A stretch of 64,000 nt of DNA, from assembly GCA_030432565.1 (NCBI GenBank), contig JAUIGV010000017.1, positions 1-64,000 on the forward strand, in the 5' to 3' direction. Source of the DNA: Verrucomicrobiia bacterium. Its GTDB lineage: Bacteria > Verrucomicrobiota > Verrucomicrobiia > Verrucomicrobiales > Akkermansiaceae. Position 1 is the first letter of the stretch. The number at the start of each line of letters is the position of its first letter. The translations under genes and the position numbers were made by a program. Under the pieces are notes generated by a model. That model was not told where the DNA came from, did not search any database, and saw nothing but the letters and a program-made list of their open reading frames with translations. Shown one piece after another: positions 28,401 through 36,310 of this stretch.

Positions 28401-31347
28401 TTTCTCCCCCAACAAAAACACAACGGTACTGCCCGCCACGGGGAGCGGTGAACGAAACCTGCGCCACTCCGCTTTCATCAACTTCAACCTCACGCTTCAG
28501 AACCCCCTCAAATTCACCATCCTCAACCCGCTCCAGCTTCAAAACCCCTCGCCCCGACTTTGGATCGCCGGCCGGGTTGATCATTCCAACTTCAACCGTC
28601 ACCTCATCTCCCTCATGATAGAATCCCTTCAGGGGCCGAGCAAAAACCTCGAACGGACGCCCGGTATGCACCCAGCTCTTTTGTGTCCCCACCCGACGCC
28701 CCGTCATCTCAACCACTCCCGCCTTCACTGTCACCCGGTAGGGAAACTGATTAAGAAATGGAAAGTGGGCGTCAAACTTCAACCGGGCCCGCCCGTGCTC
28801 GTCGGTCAGTGTTTTCAGCTTCGTCGTCACATCGTAATCCTGGCCGTCATAATCGTCATGCAGCGACGAATCACCCGGCCAGATCGCCCATGATTTCCAA
28901 TCAGGCATCTGCCTCGGAATTGGCAAAGCCCACTGATAGCCCGGCTCAAAAAGATCATCCCATCTCCTCTTCGGATGGAATCGCCGCAGGACCGGACTTC
29001 CCTCCAAACCAGCGACCACCGTAGCCCCCCTCACCGGCTCGCCAGACAAATAGGTGGCCTCCAGCATCATCTCAAACTCCCCACCTCCTTCCAGCGGTAT
29101 TAACTCCACCTGAAAATCCGGTTTGCGCACTTCGCCCACTTCAAAATGCCACCCCCGATGCCACCGTGAGCTGGATTTGACCTCCCGCCATTCCCTCTCG
29201 GGCTCCGCAAAGGGCTCCGCAAAGGGATCAGCAAAGGGATCAGATGAAATGAAGGAACTCTCAGCCTGTAGCTGCACCCGATAGTCACCCAGAACCACCT
29301 CGCCTCCCAGCTGAAACTCCCCCGTGAAACCACCAAATTCGTCCAGCTTGGCTTCACCCGTCCACACTTCCCGCCCCGTTGGATCCGTCACCGCGATTTT
29401 AATTCCCACCCCTTCCAGCTTCTGTTTTTTCCCGGCGCTCCAGCGAGGGATATGCTTCAACCATCCTGCCAGTGCAACCTTCTGCCCCGGACGATAGAGC
29501 GGTTGACTCGTCACCAGGAAGGACTGCCAGATCTGCGTCTCCTCCCACATCGGTCCCGACCCACTATCCCTGATCATTCCCAACTGCCACTCTCCACCAG
29601 AGCGACGAATCAAAAAAGCTCTCCCCAAATCCTCGAAATCTCCCGCTGCCTGAAGTCGCCCGGTGTAATCGGAAATGAAATGCAACTCATCATCCCACCT
29701 CTGACTCGGCCGCACTTCCACGCCCTCCAAAGCCTCACCCGTCAGCGGATCAATCGCATAAAGGTCGGCATTTTTCCGGCCCGCTTTCATTAAGACTGTC
29801 TCGTAAATTCGGAACGGATAAACCGAGCGGCCATTTTTTTTCCTCTCCACAATCGCATAAGTCCCGGGTTCCTTCACCGGGACCTTCACTACCGTCGCCG
29901 ACTGCAATCGCAGTGGCTTCATTCGCAACGGAACTTCCCACTGTCGCTCCAGCTCAAACATCTCCTCAAACCACTCATGCTCTTCCCGGATGTCCTCACC
30001 CTCGTCATCCAGATTACTCAGAAAGCCCCTTCGTAACTCGAGCACAATCGCTCCATGATTCCCGTAATCGCCCACCTCCTCCATCTTCTCCGGACTCAGC
30101 TTCCAGATCTCCAGATTCGCCTTCTCCATCATGCGCGAGTAAATCGTCAATTCCGGCGCCTTCCCTTTTACAAAGAAACGTTCACTACCCACCTCCATCT
30201 CCGGTCCCGGAAGCAGCCCATCAAAGTCTTCTTCATCTTGCTGCTCTTCTTCACTCCCTTTCCCCCGCTCCAGATCCATCCGCCTCACCAACTCCGCTGA
30301 CTTTTCAAACTGTCGACGATTGGGATAATACCCCTCAATCAAATCAGAGGCAGCCCGCCAACGAAGCTCCGCAGATGCCGTTGGATCTTCGATGACCTCA
30401 CGCAACATCGGGATAAAGCGACAGTGCTCCGGCAAGGTGATCCGCTTCGGTCCATCCTCACCCACCACCAAAGTTTCAGAATCCTTCAAGGTGTGTAGCT
30501 CGAACTCTCCCGGCGCTTCCCGGTCAAACTCACTTTCCGTTCCCTCCACATAAATGAACCCTTGGTAAGCCACTTGATCCACCCCTAAAACATCCCCCCA
30601 AAAATCAGCTTTTTCGTAGGTCACTTCCACCTTCTTCTTTTCGGCAAACTTCCCGGCCTGCTCAAGACACCAAAGCGCGCGCTCAAAGTCCGTCCTGGAT
30701 TCCACAAATGATTCCGGAATGGCAGGCATCACAAACTCCTTCAACTTCCCCGACCACGGCCTCCCCCACGAGCGATACCTGATCATCTCGAATTCTGGAA
30801 GAACCTCGAGATCCGTGAGCCCTCGATCTCCATCTTCTGACTGAAACAACAGCCCCAACTCCAAACAAATACCCGCCAAATCATCACCACCCACCAACCC
30901 TTCGCGATACCCCGGCTGTGCCAATTTCCAGGCCTTCATAAGCAGACAAATCCGCTCCACGCGATCCCGCTCCGTGGCATGATGACTCGATCCCGACCAA
31001 CCCAGGCGCCGAACCAGTTCACCTTCCTGCAGGACTCCCGATTCCGGAACCTTCTCGAGAAACCTGGCTGCCTCCTCAAAAGACCACCACTCCCCGGGAA
31101 ACTCGTTCAACAAGCGTCGACAAACTCCCTCGCATCTCAAATTACGCTCCGTGGGACGCCACCCGTTTGGGACCATTTCAAGCAGCCCGGCAAGACGCGT
31201 TCTCCGAACCTCCACCGTTAGCCCATTCTCAAACACTCCGTCTTCAGCAGTCTTGAATTCCGGATCTTCGGACAACCCAGCCATTCCGACTCCCGTCAAC
31301 AAAATCCCAAGCCAGCACCAAATCACTCTGTCAAAAATCCCCGTCAC
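25417..31347 (-). CDS. Bacterial alpha-2-macroglobulin (thioester type)
   Basis: 1976 residues. A signal peptide precedes a long N-terminal region, MG2/macroglobulin beta domains (for example SQPLYRPGQKVALAGWLKH), an ANATO-less bait region, and the thioester-containing helical domain. The thioester motif is YGCVEQ at about Cys1483, matching bacterial CxEQ forms. An A2M family signature, LTTWRLQSWAFG, and SKELQVRPMLPRA also match. The protein probably traps proteases by covalent thioester bonding in the periplasm. A 4-residue repeat (DPFA/EPFA) lies around residues 704-718. It starts an operon-like block of ankyrin protein, sensor kinase and regulator. Confidence 0.93.
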   Translation of the reverse strand: MTGIFDRVIWCWLGILLTGVGMAGLSEDPEFKTAEDGVFENGLTVEVRRTRLAGLLEMVPNGWRPTERNLRCEGVCRRLLNEFPGEWWSFEEAARFLEKVPESGVLQEGELVRRLGWSGSSHHATERDRVERICLLMKAWKLAQPGYREGLVGGDDLAGICLELGLLFQSEDGDRGLTDLEVLPEFEMIRYRSWGRPWSGKLKEFVMPAIPESFVESRTDFERALWCLEQAGKFAEKKKVEVTYEKADFWGDVLGVDQVAYQGFIYVEGTESEFDREAPGEFELHTLKDSETLVVGEDGPKRITLPEHCRFIPMLREVIEDPTASAELRWRAASDLIEGYYPNRRQFEKSAELVRRMDLERGKGSEEEQQDEEDFDGLLPGPEMEVGSERFFVKGKAPELTIYSRMMEKANLEIWKLSPEKMEEVGDYGNHGAIVLELRRGFLSNLDDEGEDIREEHEWFEEMFELERQWEVPLRMKPLRLQSATVVKVPVKEPGTYAIVERKKNGRSVYPFRIYETVLMKAGRKNADLYAIDPLTGEALEGVEVRPSQRWDDELHFISDYTGRLQAAGDFEDLGRAFLIRRSGGEWQLGMIRDSGSGPMWEETQIWQSFLVTSQPLYRPGQKVALAGWLKHIPRWSAGKKQKLEGVGIKIAVTDPTGREVWTGEAKLDEFGGFTGEFQLGGEVVLGDYRVQLQAESSFISSDPFADPFAEPFAEPEREWREVKSSSRWHRGWHFEVGEVRKPDFQVELIPLEGGGEFEMMLEATYLSGEPVRGATVVAGLEGSPVLRRFHPKRRWDDLFEPGYQWALPIPRQMPDWKSWAIWPGDSSLHDDYDGQDYDVTTKLKTLTDEHGRARLKFDAHFPFLNQFPYRVTVKAGVVEMTGRRVGTQKSWVHTGRPFEVFARPLKGFYHEGDEVTVEVGMINPAGDPKSGRGVLKLERVEDGEFEGVLKREVEVDESGVAQVSFTAPRGGQYRCVFVGGESERGFVLEVTGGEGVRRKYDELQIIAREPLMAEPGVLECLVCTQAESGRVWLFESLPDGLQRSPRQVETRDHQAVVKVRVHESQRPNFFLNGLTYHEGKVSHGHCKVLFPDEASRLKVEMSLAEKEGSPGDRAKVELGVLSHDGRPEEVGLALTVFDRALEDVSSPLPSTELLRRDFRYGGGVDTSVDPGWRETPLFPSLYEPGVFSERDGLEGKVVRREDSYFVMIGREIWNGYHPPELPNQGGSGFPVTPATPSLYAYSRAGGGELSDEEFGLVDQVKARSRFTDQAYWGGALRTDRDGRLEVGFDLPDNLTTWRLQSWAFGKERLFGEARLELPVSKELQVRPMLPRAAVVGDELVVGAIVQNLSEVGDEFVITLETDGIVVKDAGARVVSLEAGDEGFAKWRVVMDEAGGAVVRVKVLGRKSKLADGFEQRVPVATKEIQRTVSGSVKLEADSEMVVLETPGDPGMQGRVVTVRAEANPAVSALLVLPDLATYPYGCVEQTLSRFLPLMIASKAVDDLGLEWSEMERIFKKRDQSLGWLNGRQATELRKVEVKLTEEKVADMISVGIHRLDELQRNDGSWGWFSAKGAEARVDMTALALRGLLLADAKGRDGRQLYAIDRGVRWLEEWSDVEFTDQTKVRTLAEAAFAAWVLRVAESKKVDGLIAKLSDVLVKLPTTSKIHLALAMEKSPGLEVLVGEIREEMEKEVEPGLRSWWDAEVERRAYYLKLLVQLGADAKELNAEIDWLLEARVDGVRWRHTRESALCVEAIIEAMLAQGRDFSKEGGAQRVTVFGADGEREIVLSKENLWTESIEIPVGDQWANDLSIRAKSKGGRGVRVAASVSHFTTNEAFMGASDNGLKLDRNYYRLGANGSRTLVAQNEKLKVGDVIEVVLEISADGPREFLHVRDGIPAGFEQLMQLSGYHQGAFRQNRTGEAHFFLNELRGGSRRLSYTLNVVTEGVSLALPAQAECMYAPDLRGQSGSRRIEVTR
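29201..29240 (-). repeat. 12-base tandem repeat inside the macroglobulin gene
   Basis: About three and a half copies of a 12-base unit (GGCTCCGCAAAG/GGATCAGCAAAG variants) encoding DPFADPFAEPFAEP. The phase is kept, so it gives a flexible acidic Pro/Phe spacer. Copy-number change would alter the linker by 4 residues without a frameshift. Confidence 0.8.
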
Positions 31348-31369
31348 GACAGGAGCATAGGACGAATCG

Positions 31370-31398
31370 ATTCTACCGCGTATTCAAAAAAGAAGTTC
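31370..31398 (-). promoter_or_regulatory. Candidate promoter of the macroglobulin gene
   Basis: Minus-strand TAGAAT (31375-31370), 22 bases from the ATG at 31347, with GAACTT (31398-31393) at 17-base spacing. The -10 is good, the -35 poor. It is the only plausible pair I see in the divergent gap to the esterase. Confidence 0.25.
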
Positions 31399-31542
31399 CG
31401 GATTCTCAAACAATCAAATTATGCCAAGGGCTCTGCCACAATAAGCTGCCCGACAGAACACTTTCCTTGTCCTAGAGGCCTTCCTCACCCGAATTGAAAA
31501 CTGAACTTGCGACCCATCATCCCCTCCGTCAGTTTTCCAAAA

Positions 31543-32406
31543 ATGAACCGACGTTTTTACATCGCCCTGGCCACTGTTTCCGCTCTCATTCTTCCACTCT
31601 CAGCTCGGAATGCACCGGAGCCTATCAAACTGTGGCCGGCAGGAAAAGCTCCCCTCGGCGACGGCAAATTTGAAAATGCCGATCCAACCATCACCGTCTT
31701 TCGTCCTGAAAAGCCAAATGGCACCGCCTTCGTCATCGCCCCGGGCGGCGGTTACGCAAGGGTCGTCCAAGGCGAGGGTGCCCCCATCGCCAAATGGCTG
31801 AACACTCACGGCATCACTGGTATCGTTCTCGACTACCGCCTTCCGAAAGGAAATCCAAACCGCCCGCTTCTCGATGTTAAACGCGCCCTCCGGATGACCC
31901 GCATGCGGGCCACCGATTGGGACCTCAAGACGGACCGCATTGGCATCATTGGCTTCTCCGCCGGAGGCCACCTCGCCTCCATGGCCGTCACCAAATACGA
32001 CCTGGGTGAAGGAAAAACAACCGACCCCATTCAGCGTGAAAGCAGTCGCCCGGACTTCGCCATCCTGGTCTATCCCGTCATCACCATGGGCGAAGGAACT
32101 CACCGCGGCTCGCGAAAGAATCTCCTTGGTGCCGAGCCAAGTGGAGAGCTCATCCAGCGCTACTCCAACGAACTTCACATCACGGCCAAAACCCCACCCA
32201 CCTACCTCGTTCATGCCATCGACGATGTCGTCGTCCCCGCCAGCAACAGCGAGGGATTTCACAAGGCCCTCGTCGCAAACAAGGTTCCAACAAAATACCT
32301 TCCCCTCCCCCGTGGCGGCCACGGGCTCAACGGATATAAAGGCCCCATGTGGGATGCCTGGCAGACCCGGTCGATGGAGTGGCTTTCCGCGCTTCTTAAA
32401 AAATAA
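31543..32406 (+). CDS. Secreted alpha/beta-hydrolase esterase
   Basis: 287 residues. A signal peptide (about 1-21) precedes an alpha/beta-hydrolase fold of the acetyl-esterase type. Oxyanion stretch IAPGGGYARV, nucleophile Ser139 in IGFSAGGHLAS, acid in VHAIDDVVVP, and His in RGGHGLNGY are visible. Related proteins deacetylate xylan or other sugars. Next to sulfatases and a sialate O-acetylesterase it fits polysaccharide use. The ATG at 31543 is chosen over 31507 because it begins the signal peptide. Divergent from the macroglobulin; substrate inferred, not proven. Confidence 0.88.
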   Translation: MNRRFYIALATVSALILPLSARNAPEPIKLWPAGKAPLGDGKFENADPTITVFRPEKPNGTAFVIAPGGGYARVVQGEGAPIAKWLNTHGITGIVLDYRLPKGNPNRPLLDVKRALRMTRMRATDWDLKTDRIGIIGFSAGGHLASMAVTKYDLGEGKTTDPIQRESSRPDFAILVYPVITMGEGTHRGSRKNLLGAEPSGELIQRYSNELHITAKTPPTYLVHAIDDVVVPASNSEGFHKALVANKVPTKYLPLPRGGHGLNGYKGPMWDAWQTRSMEWLSALLKK

Positions 32407-32427
32407 GCTTCAGCGGCGCGACAAACG

Positions 32428-34362
32428 CTAGACCAGGGTTCTGAAATCACCGTCCCTTCGGGTGATCTTGTCGCGATCCAATCGCTCCAGCAGAGGCATG
32501 ATCACTTTTCGAGAGGTGCCAAGATGCTGGCGCAATTCGGAGGCCGTCGCCTGACCTTTTTTCTCTATGAAATCCCGTACTTGATCAATGGTATCCTGAA
32601 AAGCACTCGCTCCCAATGTCACCTTGGGGTCCAGCGGAATAATCTGGCGGGTCCGCGAAAGAAACCTGTAAGCCGCCACATGATCCGGCGTCGTCTGCAA
32701 TTCCGTCGGCAATGGAGGGGCCAGTCCTGCCCCATCGAGCGTTTTAAGAATCTCGGCTGCCGGTGCTTCCAGCTCGGGAGGAAGCTCAAGCGAGTGGGAA
32801 TTATGACAGATGATATTCTCTGCTACTTTAAAGTTTTTCTCTCCCAATTGAATCAAAAGAGCATCATACAGCCCCGGAACGGCGGTCGCGGTGCCCAGAT
32901 TTTTTTTCAGCAGATCGGTCGACATCCCCACGTGATCCGGATGGCTTGCGTGATAATCCTGCACCACCTTCGAGGCCTTCTTAACCAACTCCTTCCAATA
33001 AGGTGCGTGGGCAAAATGCTTGTCACCGCGAGCCACAATTTCGTTGGCCTTGGTCAGCTTTTTCAGCGCGGTTTTCATCTCTGCATCCGAGAATGGCAGC
33101 GATTGGGTGAGTTCCAGAGTCGGCACAAAGTGGTCTCGTTCAAGATGCGTCCGCAAGAGAACCTGAAGATCATTCGGGGCCTCCGCCCGGGCATGCAAGA
33201 ACGACTGCCGCTGTTCGGAACGGAACTGCCTCCGCATCGGGTGTGGATCAAGCACGATAGCTCCGGCCAGCGTGGCTTCACCGGAGAGCTCGCGAATCAC
33301 GAGCCGCTCACCGGCCAGGGTGTGAATGGGATGATCAAAGCGCAGCTGCGCAATCGAAGTGTCGCCCGGACTGAGGACGATGTCCTCGGGGAAAAGAACC
33401 CTGGCCTGGGTGCGGCCCGATCCATGGTGAACGAAGATTCGATGATTCGATTTCAGCGGTCGCTGGGTCCCCTTCTGTCCCGGGATGGGACGGTGGGCGC
33501 GGGTGATTTCAACATCGATTTCCAGGGTTGCTTCACCGGGACTTCCGCCCACCAAAAGATGCCCGCGCGAAACGCCCTTTTTGCCTTTTGCCGAGAGCGG
33601 CAGATCCGGAAGATTGAGCGCAGTCCGCATTCCGGGCACCGCCTGCTCGAGTGAAGCACTGTGATTCTGAATCGAGCGGACATGGGTTCTAAGGCCCGAA
33701 GGATAAGCCGTGAGTTGGGTTCCCACCGAGAGTTTCCCTCCCGTCAGCGTGCCAGTCACCACCGTTCCTACTCCTTTTGGCGAAAAAGCCCGGTCCACCG
33801 CCAGACGCGGTTGCTCGAAGTCACGGGGATCTTCAGTCTCCGCAAGAGTATTCGCAATCGCCTCCTTCAACGCATCCATTCCGAGACCCGTCGGTGCGGA
33901 GACCGGGACGATGGGTGCGCCCTCAAGAGCGGTGCCCTGCAAGTCGTCGGCGAGGATCTCGGTGACAAACTCAAGATCATCCACGAGGTCCGCCTTTGTC
34001 AGGGCGACAATGAATTTTTTAATCCCCAGATAGGTGAGAATCTGGAGGTGTTCCTCGGACTGCGGCATCCACGAGTCATCCGCAGCGACGATAAAAATGG
34101 CGAGGTCGATCGACCCGACTCCCGCCACCATGTTGTTCACGAAGTCGGCGTGCCCGGGAACATCGACCACCCCAATTTCAAAGGTATCACTTTGCGTCTT
34201 GGGAATCGGCAGCGAGAAATGGGCAAATCCCAGTTCGATCGTCACACCGCGCTCCTGCTCTTCCGGAAGACGGTCCGGATTGGTCCCAGTCAAAGTCTGC
34301 ACGAGGGTGGACTTTCCGTGATCGATATGGCCGGCGGTGCCGATGATGAAGTTTTTGGACAT
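32428..34362 (-). CDS. selB: Selenocysteine-specific elongation factor SelB
   Basis: 644 residues. SelB delivers selenocysteinyl-tRNA to UGA codons beside a SECIS element. It has a GTPase domain with P-loop GHIDHGKST (residues 11-19), switch RGVTIELGFAHF and DVPGHADFV, and the G4 TKAD, followed by translation-factor beta domains and C-terminal winged-helix repeats (about 450-644, for example ASELRQHLGTSRKVIMPLLERL) that bind the SECIS RNA. Length and order are normal. An IF-1-like gene lies 5 bases upstream in the same operon. No selA, selD or tRNA-Sec is seen in the window. Confidence 0.95.
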   Translation of the reverse strand: MSKNFIIGTAGHIDHGKSTLVQTLTGTNPDRLPEEQERGVTIELGFAHFSLPIPKTQSDTFEIGVVDVPGHADFVNNMVAGVGSIDLAIFIVAADDSWMPQSEEHLQILTYLGIKKFIVALTKADLVDDLEFVTEILADDLQGTALEGAPIVPVSAPTGLGMDALKEAIANTLAETEDPRDFEQPRLAVDRAFSPKGVGTVVTGTLTGGKLSVGTQLTAYPSGLRTHVRSIQNHSASLEQAVPGMRTALNLPDLPLSAKGKKGVSRGHLLVGGSPGEATLEIDVEITRAHRPIPGQKGTQRPLKSNHRIFVHHGSGRTQARVLFPEDIVLSPGDTSIAQLRFDHPIHTLAGERLVIRELSGEATLAGAIVLDPHPMRRQFRSEQRQSFLHARAEAPNDLQVLLRTHLERDHFVPTLELTQSLPFSDAEMKTALKKLTKANEIVARGDKHFAHAPYWKELVKKASKVVQDYHASHPDHVGMSTDLLKKNLGTATAVPGLYDALLIQLGEKNFKVAENIICHNSHSLELPPELEAPAAEILKTLDGAGLAPPLPTELQTTPDHVAAYRFLSRTRQIIPLDPKVTLGASAFQDTIDQVRDFIEKKGQATASELRQHLGTSRKVIMPLLERLDRDKITRRDGDFRTLV

Positions 34363-34367
34363 GATAC

Positions 34368-34589
34368 TCAGGAGGCGGGGAGGATCTCAGCAATACGGGC
34401 TTTCTCAAAATCGAAGGGCGTCATCTCAAGCGTGACCTTTGCGCCCGGGACAATTTTTCCGCTTCTCGCTTCGAGTGCTTTGGCCGGATGCGCGATCACC
34501 TTCTTGCCGTTGGGAAGGCTGACTTGATAAGCGCGGTCGCTGTAGATGAGCAGGACCTCGCCGGTCGTGATGATGGGTTCGGTGGGCAC
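34368..34589 (-). CDS. IF-1-like small S1/OB-fold protein
   Basis: 73 residues, the size of translation initiation factor IF-1. The pattern VSLPNGKKVIAH, then KIVPGAKVTLEMTPFDFEKARI, follows IF-1 (VxLxNGxxVxAH, ILPGDKVxVExSPYDLxxGRI). The typical SGKMRKN loop is replaced by PAKALEARSG, so it is a divergent copy or a distant ortholog. The frame opens at 34724, but the GTG at 34589 gives the IF-1 length; no ATG exists in between. It ends 5 bases before selB. Whether the genome has another infA decides whether this is the main IF-1. Confidence 0.7.
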   Translation of the reverse strand: MPTEPIITTGEVLLIYSDRAYQVSLPNGKKVIAHPAKALEARSGKIVPGAKVTLEMTPFDFEKARIAEILPAS

Positions 34590-34677
34590 GCCGTGAATTT
34601 TGGATAGGTCCGCCGGAGAAGCAAGGAGGGAGAAGAAAAGCTTGTGGGAAGGAAGCGATACGGAATGATGGGAAAAG

Positions 34678-35064
34678 ATGGCTTTCTTCAATATCCTCGG
34701 CGATAAAAACCCGACCGTCGGCACAATTTACGACGGCGGGATCGTGGACCCCATTTTGTCAATCTGGGTCTGGGCCTCCATGATTGCGGGAGCTTACTAC
34801 CTCCTCAAACGAAACCAGAATCTTTGCGCCTATTGCCTCCTCCTGGCCAGCCTCGCGTTCATCAGCTTTGCTTTTCGGGAGTACCAAATCAGTGTTTCAT
34901 GTTCCTACGCCAAATACAATATGGGTTTTGATCCACAAGATTTCCTGATTGATCTCTGGTTCGTCCATCGGGGATCCGCCATTCGCTTCGCCGCTATCGC
35001 CTGTGGTCTCCTCCTCGCAACAGCCTGCCGGATCCTAAAAAAACCTGACCCGGTCGACTTATGA
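34678..35064 (+). CDS. Hypothetical membrane protein, 128 residues
   Basis: Three hydrophobic segments at about residues 26-43, 49-66 and 101-118, with a polar N-terminus (FFNILGDKNPTVGTIYDGG) and YQISVSCSYAKYN between helices. It starts at an ATG with GGAAAAG just upstream, divergent from the IF-1-like gene (88-base gap). No family recognised. The N-terminal reading frame looks coding, and a second, unrelated membrane gene follows. Confidence 0.55.
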   Translation: MAFFNILGDKNPTVGTIYDGGIVDPILSIWVWASMIAGAYYLLKRNQNLCAYCLLLASLAFISFAFREYQISVSCSYAKYNMGFDPQDFLIDLWFVHRGSAIRFAAIACGLLLATACRILKKPDPVDL

Positions 35065-35176
35065 TTCCAAATATCCCCGTCCGACATTTCAACACGCATG
35101 TGCGTGCGGGAGAGGTCAACCCTGTCACCGGCATTCACCCCCGCAGGTAGGGACGAATGCACGACGAATTTACAGA

Positions 35177-35590
35177 ATGCGAAACTTCCTAGCCTCTCTT
35201 TTACTTGGATTTGCTGCCCAGCAGGTCGCTTGGACGGCTCTGGACTATCAAGGCTTGCAGCAGTATGGCGAAGAAGGTTGGCCCTATGAATTGAATCCCT
35301 TCTTTGGAGGAATTATCGCCGTGATCGCATTGGGTTCGGGAATCGCCGCATTAAAACGGCGGCTTTCCTTTTCAGGGCCTGCTGCGATCATCCTCGCGCT
35401 CTCCGCAGGGGTCCACTTTTGGTTGAGCCGAAAGCCGGCAAATCCATACACGGATTACGGGGAGGACAACTTCATCCGCATGTTCCTCAACCTGATCTTC
35501 ATCGGCACCATCATGATGTTGATCTGTAGCATTGAATTCTTCCTGCGGAGAAAAAGCCCGCTTACTCCCCGGCCTTCTTCAACGGGGTGA
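35177..35590 (+). CDS. Hypothetical membrane protein, 137 residues
   Basis: Signal-like first helix (about 3-20), then hydrophobic segments at about 43-60, 66-83 and 101-121, separated by ELNPFFGG and SRKPANPYTDYGEDN. It overlaps the 3' end of the DUF1080 gene by 29 bases, tail to tail. No recognisable family; it may form a pair with the membrane protein just upstream, as the two share strand and size. Confidence 0.5.
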   Translation: MRNFLASLLLGFAAQQVAWTALDYQGLQQYGEEGWPYELNPFFGGIIAVIALGSGIAALKRRLSFSGPAAIILALSAGVHFWLSRKPANPYTDYGEDNFIRMFLNLIFIGTIMMLICSIEFFLRRKSPLTPRPSSTG

Positions 35591-36266
35591 GGGTGAGCCC
35601 TTTAAACTCCACCTCAACGCCTTCCGCCTGCAGCGCGATCTGTCCGCTCTTGGCGGTGCAATTTTTCCCGTGGTTCACCATGTCACCGTTGACCCAGACT
35701 TTAATTTCATCACCCGGGCACTCAATGACCATCTTGTTCCACTCACCAACCGGCTTCTCGGAATTATCGGTGAGGTTGAGAATGCGACGCGCATCGCCCT
35801 GCTGTCCGCCCCACTTTTGATTTTTGCCCTTGGGGCGACGCTTTTCCATGTCCGGCACCTCGATGTTCTCGGCAATACACCAGAAGTCGCCGGCATGACC
35901 GCTATTCATCTGCACTTCGATGGAAGCCGGAAACATTTTGTAAAGCGCCCTCGGTGTGGACGCATGAACGAGAACCCCGCAATTCCCCGGCTTGTTCACG
36001 AAACGATACTCGAGCTCGAGTCGGAAATTTTCGTGCTTTTTGTCCGTGATGAGATGACCGCCCGGCTTGCCGAGACTCACCAACATGCCATCACGAACAA
36101 TGAAGCTCGGCTTGATGTCAGGGTCCTTGTCAGCCGCCGGAACATCAGTGTGCCACCCTGTGAGGTCCTTGCCATTAAAGAGAGAAACAGGTTCACCGGC
36201 AAAGGCCACGGAAGAACAAAAGAGACCGGCAAAAGCAATGGAACGGGAAGTGGTTTTTATCATCAT
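35562..36266 (-). CDS. Secreted DUF1080 (3-keto-disaccharide hydrolase) protein
   Basis: 234 residues: a signal peptide (about 1-23), then the DUF1080 lectin-like/concanavalin-fold domain with SLFNGKDLTGWH, FRLELEYRF, NCGVLVHAS, EVQMNSGHAGDFWCI, EWNKMVIECPGDEIKVWVNGDMV, and GQIALQAEGVEVEFKGL. DUF1080 proteins are very common in Planctomycetes and Verrucomicrobia; one subgroup cleaves 3-keto-disaccharides. Which applies here is not clear. The ATG at 36266 (second ATG at 36263) is preferred over 36350, which overlaps the next gene. Confidence 0.9.
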   Translation of the reverse strand: MMIKTTSRSIAFAGLFCSSVAFAGEPVSLFNGKDLTGWHTDVPAADKDPDIKPSFIVRDGMLVSLGKPGGHLITDKKHENFRLELEYRFVNKPGNCGVLVHASTPRALYKMFPASIEVQMNSGHAGDFWCIAENIEVPDMEKRRPKGKNQKWGGQQGDARRILNLTDNSEKPVGEWNKMVIECPGDEIKVWVNGDMVNHGKNCTAKSGQIALQAEGVEVEFKGLTLTPLKKAGE

Positions 36267-36310
36267 CTTGCTGACAGGATGACTCGGAAAGCAGAGCCTT
36301 TCAAGCGAGA

